This document shows positions 28,598 to 36,807 of a stretch of DNA of 64,000 nt, piece by piece. The DNA is from Symbiodinium sp. CCMP2592. Taxonomy: Eukaryota; Sar; Dinophyceae; Suessiales; Symbiodiniaceae. The notes below the pieces were generated by a model. It was not told where the DNA came from. It was given only the letters and a program-made list of their open reading frames with translations, and made no database searches. Location: positions 732,569 through 796,568 of the forward strand of contig CAJNDT010000491.1 in NCBI GenBank assembly GCA_905221615.1. The letters run 5' to 3'. How positions within the stretch are numbered: the first letter of the stretch is position 1; the number at the start of each line of letters is the position of its first letter. A program made the position numbers and the translations under genes.

Positions 28598-29164
28598 ATG
28601 TTCAAGTTAACATATTGCTGGAAGTGTGAGGAAATCAAAGAACAACATAAAACATTAAATAAAATGTTACCAGATGATTTTTGTAACATGTTAGGGGATT
28701 ATGAGAAGTGTAGTAATTGCCACGGTTGTATCTACTTTAACGACCATTACAAAGAACCATATGAGGAAAATAAAGACCACTTTAAGGCAAGAATAACAAT
28801 TCATTTTTTATTGATGAAAGTATTTGATAATAACACCATGAAGCCAAAGCTAACAATGCACGATTACAAATATATAATACATAACTCACAACATCCATTG
28901 AAAAAACAGATGTTGAATTTTTTAGTTTCATGTCGTAGAGGGCGTGTTAAAAGTTCAACACAGTTCCTAAATAACTTACTACATTGGAATTTTCTATATA
29001 GAGATTTTGATAAACTATCTGAAATTTCAACAGACGAAAACAGAGAGATTGTAAAAGAAATAATTTTATCAATGTTTGAATTCTTTAGGACATGTTGTTC
29101 TAAAAAGAAGTATAGCGTAAGTGAAAAAGAAATGAGGGACTATATAGAGGAGCGAATGAAATAA
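28598..29164 (+). CDS. 188-aa CxxC paralogue (family member 1)
   Basis: It begins FKLTYCWKCEEIKEQHKTLN, with a second knuckle YEKCSNCHGCIYF. The central region has HDYKYIIHNSQHPLKKQMLN and the end is helical (SVSEKEMRDYIEERMK). The first 33 residues are almost identical to the protein at 33836-34432 while the remainder diverges, so they are paralogues with a conserved zinc-binding head. No family is recognised. A regulatory role is suggested by the paired Cys-x2-Cys sites and the shared promoter box. Confidence 0.65.
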   Translation: MFKLTYCWKCEEIKEQHKTLNKMLPDDFCNMLGDYEKCSNCHGCIYFNDHYKEPYEENKDHFKARITIHFLLMKVFDNNTMKPKLTMHDYKYIIHNSQHPLKKQMLNFLVSCRRGRVKSSTQFLNNLLHWNFLYRDFDKLSEISTDENREIVKEIILSMFEFFRTCCSKKKYSVSEKEMRDYIEERMK

Positions 29165-29270
29165 ACATTTTAATAAATCATCTTTTATTAAATAGTTTAT
29201 CCAACTTTTTTAGACCAAAAACTTTAAAAAAAAATAAAGAATTTTTTATTATAAATTTTTTTCTTAAAAA

Positions 29271-29318
29271 ATGTTCTAAAGAAAAAAATAATATAATATA
29301 TTATATATAGGATATTAT
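29271..29318 (+). promoter_or_regulatory. class 1 PLV promoter box (polymerase gene)
   Basis: ATGTTCTAAAGAAAAAAATA followed by a TATA-rich run to the ATG at 29319. It places the replication gene in the same regulatory class as the CxxC genes. Confidence 0.6.
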
Positions 29319-31310
29319 ATGTCCAAGTTTATAGTGAGCAATGTTAGAAAACTTAATAAACTGAAGCAGGATAGAATAAATGCTTCGGTTAAAATCACAC
29401 AAGCAACCATAAAAAGGATAAATAAAGTCATATCACTTTACAAGGACAGGATAATGTTAAATGTAGCAACTGCTGAAAATTTCATTAAAAACCTTACCAG
29501 TCCTAATAAGAGAACAGCAGAAAAAGCAAGGGACAAATACAACAAAATGATAGAAGACCTAAATAAGAAACCACCACCACCAGAACAAAAACGACTTATG
29601 GATACATATTTAGTAAACTTTCAACTTTATGTTATTAAAGACCCTGAAAAAACAAAAATGAAACCAGCATTTAAACGATATGGGAAAAGTTTTTATATTG
29701 AAAAATTTGATATAAGACAAGCAACTGTAAAGGCGAAAAGCTTTAATATTGAATGGATAAAGAAGATTATTTTTAGAAATAATTATGAAGATAAAAACGA
29801 TTTAGTATTTTATGATTTAGGAGATAAGAATTATAAGTTGGTAAGTCTTGAATATAAGAAAATCCTAGATATACTAAGATCAGATAAAGATTTTAATAAT
29901 TTTATAACAAGTTTTCGTATAAGTTATGATGACCTCCCTGACGCTATCAAAATTCAACAAGTGGAAAAAATAAGCAAAAGTGGTGAGAAATTTGACATAA
30001 TGAAAGAAAACTTAACTGACGGAATACTGCACTCATCAATGTATCATCGTTACATATATACACACATTAACAGCAATTTGACAAACCTAAAACAAGCAAT
30101 AGAAAATAGCACATATGTAGATAATCAGTGTTGGTTTAATGCACTGATAGACTTTTACCACGATACCCTGATGGACAGCAACAAGACAAAACAGTTAACA
30201 CGAGAAAAAATTATAGAGATTACAGGGAAGGAGGATTTTTATAGCAAAGGTGCTAGCATTGAAGACATGGATAAGGTATTTAAGGAGTTTAAAATACCAG
30301 CTAGAATTTTTGATAGCTTTAATAATCTGATATATAAACACGAACCGGAACACAACAAAAGAAGAATTAAGCCGTTTTATGCCATTGTCAAAAACAGCCA
30401 CATTTACACAATGAATAACGACTTAAAAAGCATTGAACAGAAGCAAAATTTAGAAGAACAAAAATACATAGTTAAAGCATCTACCGAATACCATTTGAAC
30501 GAAAAGGAAGAACCGCCTAAATATAAAATGTTCAATGATACATATGAACTTTTAAAAATGGTAAGTAAAGAAAAAGAGCCAATAACATATCATTTAGTAC
30601 CTGAACATAACAGTTTGACCAGAATATTTTTTGAACTCTTGAACTCAAGATATGAACCGCAAATAAAATTTCAAGCGGGAATTATTACAGAAGTGAAGCT
30701 TAAACTTAAGAAAACCACATTTATAATTAAAACTCAAAGTTTGATTAAGGGGTCGTCAGATGGATGCATAGCAGTAGACGACGAAAAAACATATAACAAC
30801 ATGAACGAAGCAATGTTTAATTTCAATAAAGCTTTGTTTAATCCATTACATAAGTCATTTTATAATCAAATTGACCTGAAGATTTACAAAGAAGCAAAAA
30901 CCATACCACCAACAGGACTTTTAAAACCTAGGGAATACATACCGAAAGAAGTTACAGAAATAGACATAACGAAAGCATATACAAGTAGATTAATTAACAT
31001 TGATAAAATACCAGTATTCAATCAATTTGACATCTGGAGACCTTACACTAATGACATGGATTATAATAAATTGTCAGATTATGTGTTATACTTTGTTGAA
31101 GATTGTAAAAGAACTAGGCCTAATTTTACAGTGTTCCTCAACTTAATTAATCAAAAATACAACTTAATATATGGAAAATATTTGAAACAGATTGATGCAA
31201 ACGATCTAAAAATATTGTATTATAAAAAGCCTTCCTTCATACACGATGTTAACTATAACGAGTTAGTTAAGGAATTATGGAAAAAATCCATGATGAACTG
31301 GACAAACTGA
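29319..31310 (+). CDS. PLV polymerase-helicase gene, N-terminal part
   Basis: This 663-codon frame looks like the first half of one replication protein completed by 31277-33220. A helical basic N-terminus leads to a segment DNQCWFNALIDFYHDTLM, and IYTMNNDLKSIEQKQN follows about 110 residues later; similar pairs precede divergent family-B polymerase cores in PLV-like elements as I recall them. Near the end VTEIDITKAYTSRLINIDKI looks like the Dx2SLYP-type palm motif. The frame then ends in ELWKKS where an A6 run (31281-31286) seems one base short. Polymerase identity is probable, not certain. Confidence 0.6.
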   Translation: MSKFIVSNVRKLNKLKQDRINASVKITQATIKRINKVISLYKDRIMLNVATAENFIKNLTSPNKRTAEKARDKYNKMIEDLNKKPPPPEQKRLMDTYLVNFQLYVIKDPEKTKMKPAFKRYGKSFYIEKFDIRQATVKAKSFNIEWIKKIIFRNNYEDKNDLVFYDLGDKNYKLVSLEYKKILDILRSDKDFNNFITSFRISYDDLPDAIKIQQVEKISKSGEKFDIMKENLTDGILHSSMYHRYIYTHINSNLTNLKQAIENSTYVDNQCWFNALIDFYHDTLMDSNKTKQLTREKIIEITGKEDFYSKGASIEDMDKVFKEFKIPARIFDSFNNLIYKHEPEHNKRRIKPFYAIVKNSHIYTMNNDLKSIEQKQNLEEQKYIVKASTEYHLNEKEEPPKYKMFNDTYELLKMVSKEKEPITYHLVPEHNSLTRIFFELLNSRYEPQIKFQAGIITEVKLKLKKTTFIIKTQSLIKGSSDGCIAVDDEKTYNNMNEAMFNFNKALFNPLHKSFYNQIDLKIYKEAKTIPPTGLLKPREYIPKEVTEIDITKAYTSRLINIDKIPVFNQFDIWRPYTNDMDYNKLSDYVLYFVEDCKRTRPNFTVFLNLINQKYNLIYGKYLKQIDANDLKILYYKKPSFIHDVNYNELVKELWKKSMMNWTN

Positions 31311-33220
31311 TTAAAAAACTTATTGTAAATGTTAATATCGGGCTTTTAGAAAAAACCGAGAACACCTCGCAAAAAAGCACAGTTTTCAAAAACTTGAAGG
31401 AGGCATCAAATTTTCAATTAAAACATGGAGGCAAAATACATAAGATAGAAGAAGTAGAATGTCACCACGATATAATGTTTAGGGGAGATAAAGATGACGA
31501 AAACATATATTCAAAAATGTATGATGAACCAAGTGGAACGGATTATTATTTAGTGAATTTGTCGGACAGTGCAACATTAAATAATGGATTTATTTATATT
31601 AAAGAGCTGTTACTTCAAGACCATAATTTTAAAATGCTTCAAGATTATAATAAACTAGTGAAAAATTTTGTATCAGTTATTAGTGTTAAAACAGACGCAT
31701 TTGTAATAAGAACACAGGATATTGACAAAGCACGAGAGATTTTAGAAATGAAAACCGGCATAGGAGAATGGAGAGCAAACAAGAAAGGAGAAGAAATAAT
31801 TTTATCACCAGAGGAATACAAGAAAAAACCAAATGAATTAAATAAAATACCTATTTACAAAAATGTAGCAATAGAAATCAAAGACGAGTATGACACCAAA
31901 AATATAATAGCAAATGTTATAAGTGCTAAACATGTTATGATCAGGGCAAAATATGCAGGTTCAGGAAAGAGTTATATATGTGAAAGAATGGCAGATATGG
32001 GTATGAATGTTTTATTTGTATGTCCTACTAATAAACTTGTTCAAAAATACGGAACAGACGCAATCACAGTAAATAAATTCTTTTCTATAGCTGTGGGAGA
32101 CGAGAAGCTAGAAAAATTTGATTATTCAGGTTATGATGTCATAGTGTTTGACGAGATTTATTTTAACGGTTTAAGGGTGTTAAACAGAATTAGGGAGTTT
32201 GTTGAACAAAATCAAGATAAAATAATAGTAGCTACCGGCGACGGTAAGCAATTAAAACCAGTATCAGAACTAACCAATTTACAGGAGCACGAAGAATATG
32301 CCGATAATTGTGTGGATAAAATTTTCAAATATAATATTTATCTGAAAGTCTGTAAACGGTTAAGGAAAGAGGAAGACAGGAAAAAACTAGAAAATATTTA
32401 TATTGACATTTTTGAAAATAATATTAAAGCTAGAGATTTAGTGAAAAAATATTTTAAATACACATCTGACATAAATTTAAACAGTAATAATGTAGCATAT
32501 TTAAATGATACATGTAGGGAAGTTGCAAATGAAATTAGAAAAATGCAAAATAGAAAAGGTGAATATGAAGTGGGAGAAATAATGATATGCAGAGAGTATT
32601 TAAAATCAAAAACTTATAAATTTCAAGTTAATTTTAAATACAAGATTTTAAACATAGTTGAAAATGTGGTGGTCTTAGAAGACGAGCACACTAAAGCAAT
32701 TCAACAGTTACCGGTGGATATGTTGAGGAAGCATTTTATATTCAATTATTGTTTTACCTGCCACAGTGTCCAAGGTTCAAGCATTGAGGGAGGTATAACA
32801 ATATTTGATTATAACCACTGTTTAGTTAATAAAAACTGGTTATGGACGGCGATTACAAGAGCGACAGATTTAAATAATGTAACATTCTTCAAATATAATA
32901 ATGAACATGACAATGAATTTAATAAAAGATGTATATACAATTATTTAGGTAGAAAGGTTGAAGGATATAAAGAACAAGATAGAAAAGCAAAGAGAAAAAT
33001 AGATCATAAGAACTATATTACACCTGAATGGTTATTAGAAAGGTTGAATGGGAGTTGTGAAAAATGTAGTGTAGAATTTTATGTTAAATCAATAGGTGGA
33101 AATATAAGGACGAATTTAACAGCACAAAGAAAATTTAACGATCAGACACATACAATAAGCAATTGCATAGCATATTGCAAGAGGTGCAACTGCAACGCCA
33201 GTGATAAAGAAAAGTTTTAA
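31277..33220 (+). CDS. PLV polymerase palm remnant and SF1 helicase, C-terminal part
   Basis: Overlaps the previous frame by 34 bp and continues it. LIVNVNIGLLEKTENTSQKS resembles the polymerase KxxxNxxYG region, and SVISVKTDAFVIRTQDIDKA sits where the second catalytic Asp motif would be. The SF1 helicase follows: AKYAGSGKSYICERMADMGM (Walker A), DVIVFDEIYF (Walker B), ATGDGKQLKPV (motif III), FTCHSVQGSSIEGG (motif V) and WTAITRATD (motif VI). A CxxC pair (GSCEKCSVEF) and CKRCNCNA near the C-terminus suggest a zinc or HNH-like tail. It unwinds DNA for viral replication. Confidence 0.8.
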   Translation: MEKIHDELDKLIKKLIVNVNIGLLEKTENTSQKSTVFKNLKEASNFQLKHGGKIHKIEEVECHHDIMFRGDKDDENIYSKMYDEPSGTDYYLVNLSDSATLNNGFIYIKELLLQDHNFKMLQDYNKLVKNFVSVISVKTDAFVIRTQDIDKAREILEMKTGIGEWRANKKGEEIILSPEEYKKKPNELNKIPIYKNVAIEIKDEYDTKNIIANVISAKHVMIRAKYAGSGKSYICERMADMGMNVLFVCPTNKLVQKYGTDAITVNKFFSIAVGDEKLEKFDYSGYDVIVFDEIYFNGLRVLNRIREFVEQNQDKIIVATGDGKQLKPVSELTNLQEHEEYADNCVDKIFKYNIYLKVCKRLRKEEDRKKLENIYIDIFENNIKARDLVKKYFKYTSDINLNSNNVAYLNDTCREVANEIRKMQNRKGEYEVGEIMICREYLKSKTYKFQVNFKYKILNIVENVVVLEDEHTKAIQQLPVDMLRKHFIFNYCFTCHSVQGSSIEGGITIFDYNHCLVNKNWLWTAITRATDLNNVTFFKYNNEHDNEFNKRCIYNYLGRKVEGYKEQDRKAKRKIDHKNYITPEWLLERLNGSCEKCSVEFYVKSIGGNIRTNLTAQRKFNDQTHTISNCIAYCKRCNCNASDKEKF

Positions 33221-33272
33221 AAAGTTTAAAAAAAATATAGTTTTAAAAAAACTTTTATATAATATTGTATAT

Positions 33273-33578
33273 ATGCCAGTTGGTAAAAGCAAGGTTGAAG
33301 CAGTAGCAGAAGAGACACAAAATGAACAATTTGAAGAATTTAGCGAAAAAATTTACAATATGATTTTAGAACTAACTCGTGATATGGAAACGGTTTTAGA
33401 AAAACTTGAAGTATTAACTGAAAAGCCTAAATATAAATCAAATACAAATCCTGAAGCATCATACACAAACAAAAGAAACGCCTATATTAAGAAATTAAAT
33501 GACGGAGCAATTTTACAACCTAAACCGGAAACTATGGAATATTATAAGGTTACAAAGGAAGGAGATAAGTATGTTTAA
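33273..33578 (+). CDS. about 101-aa small PLV protein
   Basis: Met at 33273 is chosen because a TATATA leader ends there. It reads MPVGKSKVEAVAEETQNEQF, then a helical stretch (MILELTRDMETVLEKLEVLT) and a short basic/aromatic tail. No family is recognised. It lies 52 bp after the helicase stop and is preceded by a variant of the AAAAGTTTTAAAA leader found before the two small genes at the far left. Confidence 0.55.
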   Translation: MPVGKSKVEAVAEETQNEQFEEFSEKIYNMILELTRDMETVLEKLEVLTEKPKYKSNTNPEASYTNKRNAYIKKLNDGAILQPKPETMEYYKVTKEGDKYV

Positions 33579-33599
33579 CAAAAAATTGTAAACATATTT

Positions 33600-33785
33600 T
33601 TAAAAATTTGAAAAAATATATAGAATTTTTTATTATAAAATTTTTTATTATAAAAAAAATATATAGAAATTTTATTATAAAAAAATATATAGAAATTTTT
33701 ATTATAAAATTTTTTATTATAAAAAAAATATATAGAAATTTTTATTATAAAAAAATATATAGAAATTTTTATTATAAATTTTTTT
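33600..33785. repeat. AT-rich tandem repeat upstream of the last PLV gene
   Basis: About six units of AAAAATATATAGAAATTTTT with ATTATA spacers. Fewer copies precede the genes at 27002 and 28598. The array ends at the TGTTCTAAAG box, so it may be part of the regulatory region. Confidence 0.8.
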
Positions 33786-33790
33786 CTTAA

Positions 33791-33835
33791 AAAAATGTTC
33801 TAAAGAAAAAAAATCTATAGTATTATATATACAGG
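33791..33835 (+). promoter_or_regulatory. class 1 PLV promoter box (33836 gene)
   Basis: AAAAATGTTCTAAAGAAAAA then AAATCTATAGTATTATATAT and ACAGG before the ATG. It is nearly identical over its length to 28555-28597. Confidence 0.65.
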
Positions 33836-34432
33836 ATGTTCAAGTTAACATATTGCTGGAAGTGTGAGGAAATCAAAGAACAACATAAAACATTAAATAA
33901 GATATTACCTGAAAATATTTGTAACATGTTAGGGGATTATGAAACATGTAAAACATGTTCAAGAATGATATACTTAAATAAAGAATTTGAATTACATAAA
34001 TCAAAACATGAAAACAAAGACAATAAATATTTTAAACATGAAGTTATATTTAACAGAATTACAAATAAAAAACCTATTAACGAATTACTATATACAGTTC
34101 AAGATTTTAAAATTATAATAAAACGATCAGATATTAACAAAAGTAAAAAACAAAATATGTTAGATTTTGTAAGACACTATGACCCTAATAATTTAAATGA
34201 AAATTATCAAAGTAATATTGAAGTAATACAATGCATATCAAATCAAATACAATATCCTAATATATTTAAAAACAGCATAGAAGCAGTAGATCGTATGTAT
34301 GGAGATGTAACAGGAAATGTAATAAAAGAATTAATTATACTTTTATGGCAGGATATTATATCAATCATTCCAATGAAATATAATTTAACAGATGACGAAA
34401 TACGAGACTATGTAGAATTTGTAATAACATAA
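33836..34432 (+). CDS. 198-aa CxxC paralogue (family member 2)
   Basis: It shares its first 33 codons almost exactly with 28598-29164 (FKLTYCWKCEEIKEQHKTLN) and then has a second knuckle YETCKTCSRMIYLNKEF. The remainder is diverged, helical and Asn/Ile-rich, ending SIIPMKYNLTDDEIRDYVEF, which parallels the MRDYIEE ending of the paralogue. It is the last gene before the right terminal repeat. The near-identical head and leader beside a diverged body suggest gene conversion or recent partial duplication. Confidence 0.65.
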   Translation: MFKLTYCWKCEEIKEQHKTLNKILPENICNMLGDYETCKTCSRMIYLNKEFELHKSKHENKDNKYFKHEVIFNRITNKKPINELLYTVQDFKIIIKRSDINKSKKQNMLDFVRHYDPNNLNENYQSNIEVIQCISNQIQYPNIFKNSIEAVDRMYGDVTGNVIKELIILLWQDIISIIPMKYNLTDDEIRDYVEFVIT

Positions 34433-34462
34433 AAAAATATCACAAACAATTATCACCAAAAA

Positions 34463-34699
34463 TTATCACAAAAATTTTATCATAAATTTATTGTAAAATT
34501 TATGATAAAATTATTGTAAAATTTTATGATTTTTTTATCATAAATTTCTGAAATTTTAATGGCGAAATGTGCGAGGGTATGATGTCAAAAATGTGCAAAA
34601 ATTTATTGAAATGTTGAAATCATAGGGTATACCCTAGGGAAATAACGCATCAGGCGTTTGCGGTACGGAGATAAACATGGGGCATGCCCCCACCTAACT
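34463..34699 (-). repeat. PLV right terminal inverted repeat (237 bp)
   Basis: The reverse complement of 12520-12756, ending CCCCCACCTAACT. The outer part is identical to the left repeat. Differences are limited to the AT-rich inner end. Confidence 0.95.
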
Positions 34700-34704
34700 A
34701 ATAC
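34700..34704. repeat. PLV target-site duplication AATAC (right)
   Basis: AATAC directly follows the right terminal repeat and equals 12515-12519. Confidence 0.92.
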
Positions 34705-34944
34705 TGCACGCAACGAGGTTGCACAGATTCCTCCAGCATATGTCTCCCCTTTTCCGAAATGGATCCCCGTCGCAAAATTGCCGCAACAGACAGCACGAGC
34801 CTTGCGGCGCCCACTTCGCGCTTTAATGGTATGCACCAACTTTGAGGGGATGATCTGGAATTTACGACCCGCACTACGCCACTCATCCAGAATGCTAGGT
34901 TCTATGGGCTTCACCGCCCTGTGGATGGAAACCAAAGTAACCAA
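34700..34944 (-). pseudogene. copia-A reverse transcriptase, N-terminal part
   Basis: The minus-strand frame reads EPSILDEWRSAGRKFQIIPS, KLVHTIKARSGRRKARAVCC (the copia RT fingers, corresponding to P.K.V.T.K….KARLV..G) and ICATSLRAV up to the PLV border, the usual residues before the first catalytic Asp block. That block lies across the insertion at 12519-12450. The frame is one base off from the preceding polyprotein frame at about 34930. Confidence 0.88.
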
Positions 34945-36035
34945 AGACTCATACTCTTCGCGCCACGACGGTATCCAAAACGCAACACCTCGGCCAGATC
35001 AACAGTCCGGGTCTGAAGAGGGATTTCCGGACCCCCAGCTTCAGCATCCTTCCCAGACTCCTCCTGTGTGATGGCTCGAACAAACACTGACGATGATTGA
35101 CCTTGGTCTTGAAAGCTGCATTCAACCACGTGTCCCTCCTCTGTAACATCAGTGGCTGGACGGATGGGACCAAGTACCTTTAAGGAAGCCTCTGCGGGTT
35201 CACAGTCTCGAGGTGGGGCTTCCTTTCTTGCGTGTCCAAGCAAACCTTCGAAAGCCTCTATCTCCCGCTCAGCATGCCTAAGAACACAAGCAAGCTCCGA
35301 CCCCAGACCAAGAGGATTCAGCACATCCCATGTGTGCTTCAGCTCCCAAGTGAAGGATTTCAAGTTGGCCTGTATGGCATCGATTGTGTGCACGATCCTT
35401 TGGTCCTCACCCCACGACCTCACCGGACTAGAGCAATGAACCAGCTCACTCTGAACTCCTTCCTCTCGCGAGCCTGGCTCAGGAAACCCAACCCCAACCA
35501 GAGATGGTTCACCTTTCAGACCTCGCAGCTCGGGATCAACAGACGGCTCGGTCACAGCTGACAAACGAAATCCGCGCTCACGCAGCCAGCAAAGCTCAGC
35601 ATCGTTTAAGCAAGATGTACCTGATGGTGTGTACCCAATGGCAACTAACCTATCACCCTGAAAATCTTGCACCTCGTGATAGCGGCGCGGATCAAATCGA
35701 AGGCACGGGAAAACACTGTGAGTAGAGCCAGACTTGAGCACCTGCGATCCTGGCACCCGTCTGTCCGAAGATCCTCCGAGATCACCCGGCCCTTCTACCC
35801 ACAGCCCTCCGCCCCGGAAAGATGTGATGGGGACGATTGTGTTCAAAGACCCTCGAAGGTTGCAGATATCCCGATGGCAAGCTTGACGACGATTACGACA
35901 CAACGCAATGGCACTGAACTGAGCCTCTGGGCATTGCTCCGTCAAGAAACGACACATGACCTCCGTGAGTGCTGGTCGATCATACGAAGCCCGTGTTTCC
36001 ACACTGGGCCACACATACCCCCAAAACCATAGCAA
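34911..36035 (-). CDS. copia-A 2OG-Fe(II)-dioxygenase-like domain and linker to RT
   Basis: A 374-codon frame. Residues about 39-150 read QFSAIALCRNRRQACHRDIC (His-x-Asp), IVPITSFRGGGLWVEGPGD, and FDPRRYHEVQDFQGDRLVAI followed by GYTP (distal His and Arg). This His-x-Asp…His…Arg order on beta-rich spacing is that of 2OG-Fe(II) dioxygenases, and TET/JBP-like enzymes are the best fit by context. The same domain is in copia-B at about 52040-52345. The rest is a charged linker before the RT. It could modify thymine or methylcytosine in DNA; that is inferred, not shown. Confidence 0.6.
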   Translation of the reverse strand: MLWFWGYVWPSVETRASYDRPALTEVMCRFLTEQCPEAQFSAIALCRNRRQACHRDICNLRGSLNTIVPITSFRGGGLWVEGPGDLGGSSDRRVPGSQVLKSGSTHSVFPCLRFDPRRYHEVQDFQGDRLVAIGYTPSGTSCLNDAELCWLRERGFRLSAVTEPSVDPELRGLKGEPSLVGVGFPEPGSREEGVQSELVHCSSPVRSWGEDQRIVHTIDAIQANLKSFTWELKHTWDVLNPLGLGSELACVLRHAEREIEAFEGLLGHARKEAPPRDCEPAEASLKVLGPIRPATDVTEEGHVVECSFQDQGQSSSVFVRAITQEESGKDAEAGGPEIPLQTRTVDLAEVLRFGYRRGAKSMSLWLLWFPSTGR

Positions 36036-36736
36036 CCCAGAACCAAGAACAAATCCTTTCCTGCATCGTCTGCTAAGCCAACACGACTCATCTTCGAAGA
36101 CCGGGTTGACTGTGATGAGCGCAGAGCTGAGGCGTCAAGGAGATGCAAGATTTGATCTCTGCTAAGGGCCTCCTCCTGTGTCAACAACCGTTTTGCCTCC
36201 GCCTCGCTTTGATCTACGGACCAAGCTTGCTGAACACCTAGGCAGGATTCCCCTGGACCAGATCCGTCTGGCACATCGAAGCGCACGCGTTTCTGATCCC
36301 TAGCTTCCACAGACCCACCACCAAGGTCAGAACATCTCAGAATCCCAGCCGGAGGACTCTTGCTAGTATACCGTCTACGACTTACAGGTCGAGCGGCTTC
36401 CGCTTCAGCGACAGAGACAAGAGGATGCAGCTCAGGAGCCTTCGAAATGCTTGTATCATCGACTTGTGATCGCTCCTCCGCCGGCTTTTTCCATCGCCAA
36501 GCTCTGCACAAAAGGAATTCACATTCGAAGACAGCTGAGAGCGCATAATTATGCACCCGTCGCGGTGTCGGGGAGGTGGCGGCTGAGGCAAAAAGGCTTA
36601 GGAGCATACTGCTTCTCTTCAAAAAGCATGGCTGACATGCTTGTATCATCGACTTGTGATCGCTCCTCCGCCGGCTTTTTCCATCGCCAAGCTCTGCACA
36701 AAAGGCATTCACATTCGAAGACAGCTGAGAGCGCAT
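35942..36736 (-). CDS. copia-A polyprotein segment after integrase
   Basis: A minus-strand frame whose second half is a normal polyprotein linker (RRYTSKSPPAGILRCSDLGG; RVRFDVPDGSGPGESCLGVQ). It ends in frame overlap with the dioxygenase-like frame. The first half is translated from a duplicated 115-bp repeat (see 36447 and 36637). The C-terminal part of the copia integrase expected here is not recognisable and may have been lost when the DIRS element came in. Confidence 0.5.
   Translation of the reverse strand: MRSQLSSNVNAFCAELGDGKSRRRSDHKSMIQACQPCFLKRSSMLLSLFASAATSPTPRRVHNYALSAVFECEFLLCRAWRWKKPAEERSQVDDTSISKAPELHPLVSVAEAEAARPVSRRRYTSKSPPAGILRCSDLGGGSVEARDQKRVRFDVPDGSGPGESCLGVQQAWSVDQSEAEAKRLLTQEEALSRDQILHLLDASALRSSQSTRSSKMSRVGLADDAGKDLFLVLGCYGFGGMCGPVWKHGLRMIDQHSRRSCVVS
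36447..36561. repeat. 115-bp direct repeat, copy 1
   Basis: ATGCTTGTATCATCGACTTG to CATAATTATGCACCCGTC. It recurs 190 bp to the right at 36637-36751 with about two mismatches. It lies at the border between copia-A sequence and the DIRS element. Confidence 0.9.
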
Positions 36737-36751
36737 AATTATACACCCGTC
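36637..36751. repeat. 115-bp direct repeat, copy 2
   Basis: Second copy of 36447-36561. Copia-like sequence lies to its left, and DIRS recombinase coding begins shortly to its right. Confidence 0.9.
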
Positions 36752-36807
36752 TTCCCAAACACACTACTCGGGCGGGAGGGGCGGGACTGCTGAGTAGGGA
36801 AAAGGTC

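Larger units (their letters stand above)
12520..34699. mobile_element. integrated Polinton-like virus (PLV), 22,180 bp
   Basis: A sharply AT-rich island with 237-bp terminal inverted repeats and a perfect 5-bp target duplication, inserted in the copia-A RT. It encodes the PLV core set: probable major capsid, minor capsid, FtsK/HerA-type ATPase, rve integrase and a polymerase-helicase, plus a lipase, a fibre, a ubiquitin-like ORF and small zinc-binding paralogues. I did not find an adenovirus-type maturation protease or a recognisable primase. Gene order from the left: two small coiled-coil ORFs (minus), a GC-richer module (13390-16010), a minus-strand structural cluster, a plus-strand structural cluster, a second GC-richer module (24220-25110), the ATPase (minus), then a plus-strand replication and integration block. 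Frameshifts in several core genes suggest a decaying or mis-sequenced copy. Confidence 0.93.

Noticed and set aside
30100-30240. OTU-type cysteine protease domain in the polymerase N-terminal part (DNQCWFNAL)
   Set aside because: A Cys-Trp-Phe motif resembles an OTU nucleophile region, but the matching catalytic His is not clear and similar segments occur in polymerase-linked proteins. Kept only as a remark in the polymerase entry.
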